A DNA stretch of 64,000 bases from a virus. The notes beneath the pieces were generated by a model. That model worked only from the letters and a program-made list of their open reading frames with translations. It was not told the origin of the DNA and did not search any database. The stretch covers positions 25,419-89,418 of IMG/VR virus record IMGVR_UViG_3300025759_000072, one strand, 5' to 3'. Within the stretch, counting starts at the first letter, position 1. Every line of letters starts with the position of its first letter. The position numbers were made by a program, and so were the translations under genes. This document shows positions 16,184-23,519 of this stretch, piece after piece.

Positions 16184-18379
16184 ATGGCTATTGGCACGAT
16201 AACGACTCTTGAAGGATCCGCAAAGGTTGAGAAACCAAATGGCGATATTGTCGAGTTATCCGAAGGCGACACAGTTGATTCGAATGATATAATCATTACA
16301 GATGAAAATTCCGGAACAACAATCGAGTTTGTAGATAAATCTACTCTTGTTGTAACTGAAAATGGTAAAATCACATTAGACGAAATGGTATATGATCCTT
16401 CCACTCAGGAAGGAAATTTTGCCATTGATTTAGTGTCTGGTATTTTTGTATACATCAGTGGCGATATTGCTAAAACTGATCCAAACGCCATGACACTGAA
16501 TACACCTGTTGCGACGATTGGTATTCGTGGAACGCAACTTGGTGTAAAAATCTTCGAAGGTGAAACAACATTTACACTAATGGCAGAAGCAGATGGAACA
16601 GTTGGTGAACTTATCATTACAGATTTGTTTGGTAATGTGATTGTATTGAATCAAGAAGGTCAAACGGTAAAAGCAACTGCTGAGGGCGGTCTTGGAGAAA
16701 TTACAACATTATCTTTTGAAGAGATTGGTGAAATTTTTGATTTACCGTTAGAACATCTTGCAAGATCAGGTTCTTATAATGGTAATCCGTATGACAATTC
16801 ATCAGAAAGTAAACAAGATGATGGTAGCGACTTAGCAGATTTTAACACTGAAGCTGGTGGTGATTCTGTTGAAGGTGGAGATGTTTTCAGTGAAAACTTT
16901 ACACAAATTGGATTAGACTCAAATCCAACCGTTGGGATTATTCCACCAACACCATTTTATCAAAACGAAGTTCCAACTTATGATAGTAGAACACAGACTG
17001 TATCAGTGGATAGAGACAATCGAAGAGATGATCAATCTGTTGTTAATATTGAAACGCCTATTGAGGTTGTAATTCAAACGCCAGTAAAATTTGAGAAAAC
17101 AATTGTCTCAACAACAACAACATTTGAGACAACAACCAATACATCACGTGGTGAAGAAACTCTGTTATCAACAATTTATGAAGATGATGTATCAAGAGAA
17201 AATGATTTAGAGAACAATCGTGAAGTAATTACTACTGACCGTCAATACACAGATACGTATAACACATTAGTAACTACAACGACATCAATCACACCTGTTT
17301 ATCTGATTACATACTCAGATGGCACAACTGAAATTGAAGATGGTGAAACCACAATCAATAAACAAGAAACAACTGAAACAAGAACTGATACAAGAACCGA
17401 GCAGATAGTACAATACGAATCGGTTCAAGTTACAACTAACTATGAAACACAGATAACAACCAGTATCATTTCAACAAATACAAACACGAGTTATATCGAC
17501 GATACACAAAAAGAAAATGATTTAGAGAATAACATTACGAATGTAGAGGTTACTCGAAACTACACAGATACGATGATAGAAACCGTTTCTGAAAAAACTA
17601 TCACAACACCAGTTTACACCATTTCATATTCAGATGGTACAACTGAAATCGAGTATGGCGAACCTACGATTGAAGAAAATATCTACGATAAAGAGCCAGA
17701 AGAAACCACACGTTCAGAGATTATCTATACAGGGACAGAAGAACCTAACATCATTACCACATATAATACAGTCACGGAAACAAATATACTAGACCCTGTG
17801 CTTGTTGATAGCGAAGTTAGTTCAGAATTTGATACGAAAAAAGATGGTAGGAATAAACAAGATATAACAACAGAAACGATTACGACAGTAGAAACATATA
17901 ATACAGAAACAGTAACAACCACTACAGAGACACCAGTCTATACGATTGTATATTTCGATGGTACCACAGAAACAGAATTCGGTGAATCAAATAGTACATC
18001 TTCATCGGAGTTTGAAACGAATACTGAAACAACATATTCTACTGGCAGTGTTACATACGAAGATTGGACCATTGGTACTGGTGCTAATAACGGTTTTGGT
18101 AATGGTGACCAAGATGCTCCTGGAAACAGCGGCGACAATAACAATGCAGAGAACAGTACAATGAGTTTATCTGGATTTGGAATAGAAGAAGATGAAAGTA
18201 TCGATCTTTCAAATATCTTAGGTCCAGAACCAGATCCTGTAATCGAAGAGACAAAATCAAATAAAGGTAAGGGTAAAGGTAAAGTAGAAGAAAATGTAGG
18301 AGAAAGTTTAATTTTCTCCGGAGAAAGTTATACCACAACCATATCCGATGATGTTATAACATCATTAGAATACACATAA
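16184..18379 (+). CDS. FecR-domain protein with three long Thr-rich repeats
   Basis: 731 residues with a good AAGGA site. Residues ~1-150 are a FecR-type domain: GTITTLEGSAKVEKPNGDIVELSEGD, then TLNTPVATIGIRGTQLGV, the family hallmark. Residues ~300-620 hold three imperfect repeats of about 107 residues, each ending in TPVY-x-I-x-Y-x-DGTTE-x-E-x-GE (near residues 369, 476 and 583) and dominated by Thr, Glu and Asn. The tail has a Gly/Asn stretch and a Lys/Gly run (KSNKGKGKGKVEE). There is no signal peptide or membrane segment. FecR domains also head large repetitive surface proteins. A late box implies a virion or late-stage role such as a fibre or decoration; this is inference. Confidence 0.75.
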   Translation: MAIGTITTLEGSAKVEKPNGDIVELSEGDTVDSNDIIITDENSGTTIEFVDKSTLVVTENGKITLDEMVYDPSTQEGNFAIDLVSGIFVYISGDIAKTDPNAMTLNTPVATIGIRGTQLGVKIFEGETTFTLMAEADGTVGELIITDLFGNVIVLNQEGQTVKATAEGGLGEITTLSFEEIGEIFDLPLEHLARSGSYNGNPYDNSSESKQDDGSDLADFNTEAGGDSVEGGDVFSENFTQIGLDSNPTVGIIPPTPFYQNEVPTYDSRTQTVSVDRDNRRDDQSVVNIETPIEVVIQTPVKFEKTIVSTTTTFETTTNTSRGEETLLSTIYEDDVSRENDLENNREVITTDRQYTDTYNTLVTTTTSITPVYLITYSDGTTEIEDGETTINKQETTETRTDTRTEQIVQYESVQVTTNYETQITTSIISTNTNTSYIDDTQKENDLENNITNVEVTRNYTDTMIETVSEKTITTPVYTISYSDGTTEIEYGEPTIEENIYDKEPEETTRSEIIYTGTEEPNIITTYNTVTETNILDPVLVDSEVSSEFDTKKDGRNKQDITTETITTVETYNTETVTTTTETPVYTIVYFDGTTETEFGESNSTSSSEFETNTETTYSTGSVTYEDWTIGTGANNGFGNGDQDAPGNSGDNNNAENSTMSLSGFGIEEDESIDLSNILGPEPDPVIEETKSNKGKGKGKVEENVGESLIFSGESYTTTISDDVITSLEYT

Positions 18380-18384
18380 AAAAT

Positions 18385-18406
18385 GAGGGGCTAACCGTGA
18401 CCCCTC
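18385..18406 (-). terminator. Intrinsic terminator of the 18.4-18.8 kb operon
   Basis: Stem GAGGGG / CCCCTC (18385-18390 with 18401-18406). On the minus strand ATTTTTTATG follows, so it ends the leftward operon. It lies just after the stop of the rightward FecR gene. Confidence 0.65.
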
Positions 18407-18439
18407 GCGCACTTATTAAGTAGTGACCCTTAGTATTTA

Positions 18440-18673
18440 TTAGTCTTTCTTATTAATGAACTTCTGAAGACGTTCAGCCTGATCGATAATCTCTTCAGGT
18501 GAAAACATCTTAGGAACGTACTTGTCAACTTCTTTATAAAGTGACTCGTTCGTTTCCATTGCTTTGGTCATAGTTTCCCATGCCATTGCTGCTGATTGCT
18601 CATATTGACGATCAAGCATATCTTTAGCCATTTTCAATAGGTCAAAACGAATTTCGTATGGGTTCTTAGTCAT
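18440..18673 (-). CDS. Conserved small phage protein
   Basis: 77 residues with a perfect AAGGAG ribosome site. It is wholly helical: NPYEIRFDLLKMAKDMLDRQYEQSAAMAW, then an acidic middle, and SPEEIIDQAERLQKFINKK at the end. The N-terminal block recurs in marine T4-like phages as I remember them, but no function is assigned. It shares a transcript with the 43-residue gene upstream and ends at the terminator at 18385-18406. Confidence 0.8.
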   Translation of the reverse strand: MTKNPYEIRFDLLKMAKDMLDRQYEQSAAMAWETMTKAMETNESLYKEVDKYVPKMFSPEEIIDQAERLQKFINKKD

Positions 18674-18702
18674 AGTCTTTACTCCTTTGTGTGTTGTGTG
18701 TG

Positions 18703-18834
18703 TTAATATTTCAATAAACGTTGACGCATTAGTCTTTGGGCATCAGTATGCATACCCTCACGTGCTAAGGCTTCTGCAGCTTTAGCAGTTCCAATAAGTT
18801 CAAAATATTTGATTAGACTTTCGAAAAAGTGCAT
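18703..18834 (-). CDS. Small helical protein (43 residues)
   Basis: ATG 18834 has an AGGAGA site eight bases upstream and a perfect late box at 18881-18888, so I take it as a real gene. The product is a short amphipathic helical protein: HFFESLIKYFELIGTAKAAE, then ALAREGMHTDAQRLMRQRLL. Function unknown. Confidence 0.7.
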   Translation of the reverse strand: MHFFESLIKYFELIGTAKAAEALAREGMHTDAQRLMRQRLLKY

Positions 18835-18880
18835 GGCGGGTCTCCTGTGTGTTGTGTGTAAAGCAATTATTGCTTCGATT

Positions 18881-18888
18881 TATTTATA
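18881..18888 (-). promoter_or_regulatory. Late promoter box
   Basis: The minus strand reads TATAAATA, 47 bases upstream of the 43-residue gene and next to a 9-bp inverted repeat (18891-18899 with 18912-18920). Confidence 0.7.
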
Positions 18889-18890
18889 AT

Positions 18891-18920
18891 GGCAGTTTTT
18901 CTGTTTCTAGGAAAACTGCC
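18891..18920 (-). terminator. Hairpin at the 3' end of the tmRNA region
   Basis: A perfect 9-bp stem, GGCAGTTTT / AAAACTGCC, with a 12-base loop. It lies just beyond the tmRNA tag reading frame in the direction of transcription. No T run follows, so it may be an RNA 3'-end or processing structure rather than a classical terminator. Confidence 0.5.
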
Positions 18921-19190
18921 AAACCCAAGAAAGATTAAGCCGCTAGGCGGTAATCCTCAATGTAATTATCGTTTGCTGCGACAATTATAGTGTTTGACCT
19001 ATTACGCGGTCAGCCGTGTTACTCCAATTCGCTATACACCATCAGTCGATCCTAGCACACCCCCAAAAGCACACCGAGATTCTTTATACCCAGCCTAGGA
19101 AAGGAACCTTTCGGTGCCCGATGTGCTTTTGGTGGAGGTGCGGGGATTTGCACCCCGGTCCTGTCTAGCTTTCGCTCCTCTTCAACGTAA
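18921..19190 (-). ncRNA. ssrA: Circularly permuted two-piece tmRNA (ssrA)
   Basis: Reading the minus strand, the acceptor piece comes first. It has a T-arm with stem CGGGG/CCCCG (19157-19141), acceptor strand CACCTCC (19140-19134) and encoded ACCA (19133-19130). An intervening hairpin follows (11-bp arms 19129-19119 and 19076-19066). The coding piece then starts with GGGGGTG at 19064, pairing with CACCTCC and giving the G3-U70 wobble that alanyl-tRNA synthetase needs. A P2-like helix joins 19169-19162 and 19038-19031 (7 of 8 pairs). The tag frame at 18976-18935 begins with GCA and encodes ANDNYIEDYRLAA then TAA. The piece order is that of alphaproteobacterial tmRNA. It tags products of stalled ribosomes for proteolysis. 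The outer ends are approximate. Confidence 0.93.
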
Positions 19191-19194
19191 CATA

Positions 19195-19461
19195 TTATTT
19201 ATTATAATTTACTTTTTTATCATTGTCAATAGATTTTTCAGTTTTATCCCATTCAAAGGTATCTCGCATTTCCAACAGACGTTTCTTATCCTTAGACCTA
19301 TCGATAATGATGTAGTTGTCTTCCTTGCACTTAATCTCTTTACAGATTACAGGCGAGAGAACAGCACCAGCAAGAGTAGCAATGATCGATACAGGCTCAA
19401 TCGCTTTTGCTGGTTGACTCAGGAAGACCAGCGGCAGCACGAAGAGAAGTCTTTTCTTCAT
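19195..19461 (-). CDS. Small exported protein
   Basis: 88 residues. Signal peptide KKRLLFVLPLVFLSQPAKA (cleavage near residue 20), then a hydrophobic stretch (VSIIATLAGAVLSPVI) with two Cys in ICKEIKCKE, and a charged tail. It overlaps the lipoprotein gene upstream by 65 bases in another frame, so it is the last gene of the exported-protein operon. Its 3' end contains the tmRNA promoter. Function unknown. Confidence 0.75.
   Translation of the reverse strand: MKKRLLFVLPLVFLSQPAKAIEPVSIIATLAGAVLSPVICKEIKCKEDNYIIIDRSKDKKRLLEMRDTFEWDKTEKSIDNDKKVNYNK
19201..19229 (-). promoter_or_regulatory. Sigma70-type promoter of the tmRNA
   Basis: Minus strand TTGACA (19229-19224), 17 bases, TATAAT (19206-19201): perfect consensus. 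The predicted start is near 19194, about 25 bases before the P2 strand of the acceptor piece. It lies inside the 3' end of the upstream gene. Confidence 0.8.
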
Positions 19462-20044
19462 CCTTAACCTCCTTTGAAACCTTGTCTAGTTCTTTCCATG
19501 CTTTCTCAGACTGAAACTTAGACTGCATAGCACGAACGGTCATTAGACGATTACGAATGATCTTTGCTGCTTCCTTAGAGTCGAATGCAAGAAGAACATA
19601 TGAACTATACTGAATGCCATTAGGAATGACTTCAATCTTACGCTGCTCGTATCCATTGACTTCAGCATCAGAAACAATGTTCTTCGTCGCCTTTTCTACT
19701 TCATTAAGTACAGCAACATCAAAATCATCACCGCCGATCTTAGCAGTGTATGTCTTTGTCTGACTCCGCAATTTAGAATAGATACGATCTGCCAGTTGCT
19801 CCTTTGCATTCAATCGAGCGATATCGATTGATAACTGTAGATCAGGCATCGTTGCCGTACCAACAGAGAATACCACATCCTTATCCTCATGGTTCTCAAG
19901 GAACCAACTTGGAATCGAAGATGTAGTTTCCTTGACTTGCTTCTGCTTATACTCAAACATCTCTTTGTTCGCTACCATCTCAGGTGTGGTAGATGAACAC
20001 GCAGCCAGAGATAACGCTCCAGCAATCACACAAATATTCTTCAT
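19397..20044 (-). CDS. LPP20-type lipoprotein
   Basis: 215 residues from ATG 20044, where the ATG overlaps the stop of the gene before (ATGA); an earlier start at 20059 is less likely. The signal has a lipobox, SLAACSS, so Cys is near residue 16. The mature part resembles LPP20-family lipoproteins: PSWFLENHEDKDVVFSVGTATMPDLQLSIDIARLNAKEQLADRIYSKL, a pattern shared with bacterial outer-membrane lipoproteins that have a beta-alpha domain. It is probably anchored in the inner leaflet of the outer membrane. Phage use of such a protein is unusual; envelope remodelling or a pore partner is speculative. Confidence 0.8.
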   Translation of the reverse strand: MKNICVIAGALSLAACSSTTPEMVANKEMFEYKQKQVKETTSSIPSWFLENHEDKDVVFSVGTATMPDLQLSIDIARLNAKEQLADRIYSKLRSQTKTYTAKIGGDDFDVAVLNEVEKATKNIVSDAEVNGYEQRKIEVIPNGIQYSSYVLLAFDSKEAAKIIRNRLMTVRAMQSKFQSEKAWKELDKVSKEVKDEEKTSLRAAAGLPESTSKSD

Positions 20045-20175
20045 TTTATAATCCTCCATTCTGTATTTTTAACTCCACAAAACTTGTCATATACTTGATC
20101 AGTATATGGCATCCATTCAGGCATAGTATATACTAAACCAACACCAATAACAACACCAACAATAACCTTAATCAT
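20041..20175 (-). CDS. Small membrane protein (44 residues)
   Basis: ATG 20175 lies inside the last codons of the upstream gene, and the TGA stop overlaps the lipoprotein ATG (ATGA), so it is coupled on both sides. A single transmembrane helix (IKVIVGVVIGVGLVY) is followed by an aromatic periplasmic tail (PEWMPYTDQVYDKFCGV). Function unknown. Confidence 0.7.
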   Translation of the reverse strand: MIKVIVGVVIGVGLVYTMPEWMPYTDQVYDKFCGVKNTEWRIIK

Positions 20176-20695
20176 TACAAACTTCCTTGTAACCTTTCAG
20201 TCTATATCCTTCACCATATTGAACTGTTGCTTCTACTAACTTACATTTTTTATTCAAAACAACTTCCTGAACCTCACCATACTTCGGCAATCGATGGGGT
20301 AATGGAATCTTGAGTTGATTATCAGTCTTTCCAATCTTTGTATTACACTTCATAGATGTTGTTGATGAAAACATCTCAGGCGACACTCGGCGATAGATAG
20401 AATCTTTGGCTCTTGTAATAGCCCTATCACACGCCTCGTCTTCAGCCATGGATGTATCAAACACGAACGAAGAAATACCACGATGCCATTCACCATCGAC
20501 CTTGCTGCGAATAATAATAAGGCATTTCTTTGCACCATGAAAGTCAATTACCTTCCGCTTCTCAATATTCGTCTGTTCAATCTTCTTTACATGAACAGAA
20601 GAGACATCGCGGTCATAGTTACATTCACCATACGCTACTGTAGGAATGAGTAACAGAGGCGTAAACTTACTGTATCGAATGAGAGATTTTAACAT
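20168..20695 (-). CDS. Exported protein of the envelope operon
   Basis: 175 residues. An N-terminal signal (residues ~1-22, KFTPLLLIPTVAYG) precedes a mature part with five Cys, probably disulphide-bonded in the periplasm. It overlaps the upstream exported gene by 29 bases and the 44-residue gene by eight. No family recognised. Confidence 0.7.
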   Translation of the reverse strand: MLKSLIRYSKFTPLLLIPTVAYGECNYDRDVSSVHVKKIEQTNIEKRKVIDFHGAKKCLIIIRSKVDGEWHRGISSFVFDTSMAEDEACDRAITRAKDSIYRRVSPEMFSSTTSMKCNTKIGKTDNQLKIPLPHRLPKYGEVQEVVLNKKCKLVEATVQYGEGYRLKGYKEVCND

Positions 20696-21083
20696 CGATC
20701 TTATCGCTTTCCGGTTTCAACTTAGTTCTTGTTTGATACACTTTACCACCAAGTTCATATGTCACAAGGAATCCTTCAAGCACCGTTTGGACTTCTGTGC
20801 GGTGTAGAGTCTTACACTCCTCAACATAGATCGTCGCTGTTGGAGCAGTGACTTTCTTGAACATCCTTTGAAAGATATCATCTGTGTTATAGATTTGGTT
20901 CGCACCCTTTGTGATCGGGATTACCTTTCTTATCATATCACATTTTTCATATGGTATCGATACTGTTGTGTTTCGAGTCAAGGGTTGTGTTTCAATGATC
21001 GTGCCAGATAATGTTTCAGCGTTTGCTTGGTCAATCATTAAGATTGATGTGAAAAACATAATGGATGCTAGTTTATTTTTCAT
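20667..21083 (-). CDS. Exported protein, first gene of the envelope operon
   Basis: 138 residues from ATG 21083. A signal peptide (KLASIMFFTSILMIDQANA) gives a mature protein starting ETLSGTIIETQPL. The mature part is beta-rich with two Cys (YEKCDMIRK, VEECKTLHR). Its ending, YELGGKVYQTRTKLKPESDKIDVKIS, is like small periplasmic or outer-membrane-associated domains. It heads four overlapping exported-protein genes. Function unknown. Confidence 0.72.
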   Translation of the reverse strand: MKNKLASIMFFTSILMIDQANAETLSGTIIETQPLTRNTTVSIPYEKCDMIRKVIPITKGANQIYNTDDIFQRMFKKVTAPTATIYVEECKTLHRTEVQTVLEGFLVTYELGGKVYQTRTKLKPESDKIDVKISHSIQ

Positions 21084-21107
21084 AACAAACTCCGAAATCT
21101 TGTTTAT

Positions 21108-21115
21108 TATAAATA
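21108..21115 (+). promoter_or_regulatory. Late promoter box of the HNH gene
   Basis: TATAAATA on the plus strand, 60 bases before the HNH ATG, inside the otherwise leftward region. Confidence 0.65.
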
Positions 21116-21174
21116 GTGTTAGTCGCGGAGAGGCAACTCCCACTAACTCTAAACCTGTAAAGGAGGTCCAGCAT

Positions 21175-21702
21175 ATGACTATATATCACAATCACCACAT
21201 CATTCCTAAACACATAGGTGGTACTGACGACCCATCAAATCTTGTTCGTTTGACTGTAGAAGAACATGCCGAAGCACATCAAAAACTCTATGAAGAACAC
21301 GGTCGTTGGCAAGATTATTGCGCATGGAAATCACTCAGTGGTCAAATAACTGATTCTGAACGTAATATACTTCGTTCTAAGAACAGAGATACCAGTTACA
21401 TGCAATCCGAAGAGTATAGTAAGAAAGTATCGGAAGCATGTAAGGGAAGGTCTCCAACTAAAGGTTGTTTTCAAAAAGGACACAAACGTTCCAAACAGTC
21501 TATTGAAAAACAGAAATCTAAAATAACTGGCAAAAAACGTGGACCTTACAAATACAATCATGAGAAATGTTCAAAAAAAGTTACTGTTTATGGTAAAGAA
21601 TACCCCAGTGTCGCCGCTGCTAAACGGGACACTGGGCACTCCTATTATACTATCATGCGGCTTCAGCCATCTCAATGGCAGTTTCAAGAGCCTTTGCTTT
21701 GA
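21175..21702 (+). CDS. HNH homing-type endonuclease
   Basis: 175 residues from ATG 21175 with a strong AGGAGG site (21161-21166). The N-terminus is an HNH motif: YHNHHIIPKHIGGTDDPSNLVRLTVEEHAEAHQKLYEEHG. The middle has basic repeats (KGRSPTKGCFQKGHKRSKQS) and the C-terminus a YPSVAAAKRDTGHSYYTI helix typical of NUMOD-like DNA-binding modules of homing enzymes. It is a free-standing gene on the opposite strand to its neighbours, with its own late box, and its 3' end overlaps the convergent DUF932 gene by 50 bases. Probably a selfish mobile gene. Confidence 0.88.
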   Translation: MTIYHNHHIIPKHIGGTDDPSNLVRLTVEEHAEAHQKLYEEHGRWQDYCAWKSLSGQITDSERNILRSKNRDTSYMQSEEYSKKVSEACKGRSPTKGCFQKGHKRSKQSIEKQKSKITGKKRGPYKYNHEKCSKKVTVYGKEYPSVAAAKRDTGHSYYTIMRLQPSQWQFQEPLL

Positions 21703-22597
21703 GTTTGGAGTTATAACCATACCAAGCAGAGGTTAGGCGAGTGTCGTCAGAACGACCCAGAGTGTGGTCGGTCATGTAGGTGACGGTATTGAATGCCGCC
21801 CAAAAAGTACCAGCACCAAACTCTGCACCAGGCTGAGTGTGAAGAACTTCCATTGCCTCTTTAGAGTTACGAGAGACAGCATTTTCCTTGCCCTTCGCAT
21901 TGGAGGTAACAGGGAAGATACGATTGAAGTACTCAACGATGTTATCGTTAGTGAACCGCTTGGAACCAAGGAACTGAGCAGCCTCCTTGTAGGTATCCAA
22001 CTTCTCCTTAGCAACACCGAGTTGTGCTTTCACCTCATCGGCGTCGAAGACACGACGGTGATTGACCTTCACAGCGTAGTTAGTCACACCCTGAAGAGCC
22101 ATCGAAAGCGTATTCCAGCAAACGACACGAGTCGGCGTCATCTTCACGTCAATGGTCTGACCATACTTGTGAGGATTAGAGAACAGAAGGTACTGTTCAA
22201 CAACATCGTTCTTAAACACTTCGAAAGCATCATTGACCTTCGCAAGTGCCCATACACGGGAACCATCAGTCAACGCACCAGCGGTATGCATTTCCATATC
22301 GCCAGCAGCAACGAAGTCATTAAAGAAATCGAATGCTTCGGTATTCTGAAGCGGATTCCAGTCTTCGCCGATAACGTCAAAGAACTTGTCATCGGAAGAA
22401 CGGTAGAGAGCTTTCTTGCCAGGAACGACGATTTGTTCGCCATCAGAACCAGTAACGGTCATGTCACGAACTTCGACTTCCCAGTCAAGACCAGCCTTTT
22501 CGAGCATCTGCTCTGGAGTCAGATCAGAACTGACCGGAACACCAAGACCGTGCCACGGAACTTCACCTGCGTATGCCATTGTTTCAACTGCTGCAAC
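21653..22597 (-). CDS. DUF932 / phage-plasmid-like protein
   Basis: 314 residues from ATG 22597. It has the DUF932 (TIGR03299-type) pattern: YAGEVPWHGLGVPVS at the start, VGEDWNPLQN-like IGEDWNPLQNTEAFDF near residue 80, RVVCWNTLSMAL near 150, and a C-terminal WAAFNTVTYMTDH. Members are common in phages and plasmids and their biochemical role is unsettled. The codons are richer in G and C than those of neighbouring small genes. A sigma70-type promoter (22643-22671) implies early expression. Confidence 0.85.
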   Translation of the reverse strand, partial: VAAVETMAYAGEVPWHGLGVPVSSDLTPEQMLEKAGLDWEVEVRDMTVTGSDGEQIVVPGKKALYRSSDDKFFDVIGEDWNPLQNTEAFDFFNDFVAAGDMEMHTAGALTDGSRVWALAKVNDAFEVFKNDVVEQYLLFSNPHKYGQTIDVKMTPTRVVCWNTLSMALQGVTNYAVKVNHRRVFDADEVKAQLGVAKEKLDTYKEAAQFLGSKRFTNDNIVEYFNRIFPVTSNAKGKENAVSRNSKEAMEVLHTQPGAEFGAGTFWAAFNTVTYMTDHTLGRSDDTRLTSAWYGYNSKLKAKALETAIEMAEAA

Positions 22598-22642
22598 CAT
22601 AATATATCTCCTGTTAGGTTGTTTCACTCAATCAATATAATA

Positions 22643-22671
22643 ACTATAACTTATTTTGATAAAAAAGTCAA
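22643..22671 (-). promoter_or_regulatory. Sigma70-type promoter of the DUF932 gene
   Basis: Minus strand TTGACT (22671-22666), 17 bases, TATAGT (22648-22643). Confidence 0.65.
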
Positions 22672-22690
22672 TAGTTATTTTTAAAAAAGA

Positions 22691-23029
22691 TTAAGCGCCA
22701 GTCCAACTGGCGCTATAAGTTTCGTCAAAGATGTTGCCACGAGCAAAGTTCCGAGCAGGAGTTTTCCAACTTGCGGCTTTCAGAATGTCGCCAAAAGCAA
22801 ACTTTGGGTCATCGTGGGTGTTCACAATGAACGAGTGAACAGAACCTTTCTGAACAACCTTGACATATTTGCTACCCATCTTGAATGACAGACTTTCTGT
22901 AAAGTCGGCAATCATGCGTTCTTTCGTTTCAATCTTGCCAAACTTGCCACGATTCATCCATTCTGTGTAGTCAGTATAAATGTGGTCAAGATAACGACGA
23001 AGTGAGGTTTTGATTTCAGTGTTGCTCAT
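22691..23029 (-). CDS. Small early protein (112 residues)
   Basis: ATG 23029 with a GGAG site; longer readings run through the promoter and are rejected. The product is basic and mixed alpha/beta: TSLRRYLDHIYTDYTEWMNRGKFG at the start, KYVKVVQKGSVHSFIV in the middle. The last five codons (SWTGA) form one arm of a terminator hairpin. Early promoter at 23063-23091. No family recognised. Confidence 0.8.
   Translation of the reverse strand: MSNTEIKTSLRRYLDHIYTDYTEWMNRGKFGKIETKERMIADFTESLSFKMGSKYVKVVQKGSVHSFIVNTHDDPKFAFGDILKAASWKTPARNFARGNIFDETYSASWTGA
22694..22714 (-). terminator. Intrinsic terminator inside the 3' end of a gene
   Basis: A perfect 9-bp stem AGCGCCAGT / ACTGGCGCT with a three-base loop. 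It is followed on the minus strand by TTAATCTTTTTT. It overlaps the final codons of the 112-residue gene. Confidence 0.75.
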
Positions 23030-23062
23030 TTGAGTCTCCGTTTGTTTTCTCATCATATATAC

Positions 23063-23091
23063 ATTATATCTTGTTTTTAAAAATAAGTCAA
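23063..23091 (-). promoter_or_regulatory. Early promoter of the repeated cassette type
   Basis: TTGACT (23091-23086), 17 bases, TATAAT (23068-23063), then the shared leader containing TATATGATGAGAAAACAAA. Confidence 0.8.
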
Positions 23092-23276
23092 CCCCTAAAA
23101 TCACTTTTTTCAATAAAATGTATTTTATATGGAAAGTCTTCGCCGAACCGCCATTTAGCAAGTTCTCGTGCGATTCGTGTATTTGGCGCACGGACCACCA
23201 TCGTCTGATCTTTGCGGTTGGCAAAGTCATATCCAATCGTGTAGAGATCGTAGTCTTCGAACGTGTAGGTGCTCAT
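23088..23276 (-). CDS. Small early protein (62 residues)
   Basis: ATG with a GGAGG site. Mixed alpha/beta: YTFEDYDLYTIGYDFANRKD, then MVVRAPNTRIARELAKWRFG. The stop lies inside the next promoter. No family recognised. Confidence 0.7.
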   Translation of the reverse strand: MSTYTFEDYDLYTIGYDFANRKDQTMVVRAPNTRIARELAKWRFGEDFPYKIHFIEKSDFRG

Positions 23277-23279
23277 TAC

Positions 23280-23492
23280 TCAACCTCCAGAAATCTTAAC
23301 AGAACGTTCGAGAACACCATCAAGAGCATCAAGAGTCTTGACAAACGTCATCAACTGATCGTGTAAATCGTGTGATCCAGTGGTGGTTGTGTCTTGATCA
23401 AGAGCAGTAAGCACGTTCAGTTTCTGGCGAATCTGCTCAGAAAGACCAGACATGTTACCAAGAATTTCGAGTTTCATATGTTCGTTTTTCAT
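23280..23492 (-). CDS. Small helical early protein (70 residues)
   Basis: ATG with an AGGAG site. Helical protein with EQIRQKLNVLTALDQD and DQLMTFVKTLDALDGVLERS. Three bases separate it from the next gene, so they share a transcript. No family recognised. Confidence 0.7.
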   Translation of the reverse strand: MKNEHMKLEILGNMSGLSEQIRQKLNVLTALDQDTTTTGSHDLHDQLMTFVKTLDALDGVLERSVKISGG

Positions 23493-23519
23493 TATATATC
23501 TCCTATCAAAGGTCTAAAA

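Noticed and set aside
16405-16617. Minus-strand frame opposite the FecR domain
   Set aside because: Shadow of the FecR-domain coding sequence without start signals.
19397-21083. A csgGF-like curli pore operon as reported in some pelagiphages
   Set aside because: The lipoprotein looks LPP20-like and I cannot see CsgG or CsgF motifs in any of the four exported proteins.
21764-22684. A 306-codon plus-strand open frame
   Set aside because: It is exactly antisense to the DUF932 gene, which has clear family motifs, and it has no ribosome site; the open frame follows from the codon bias of the real gene.
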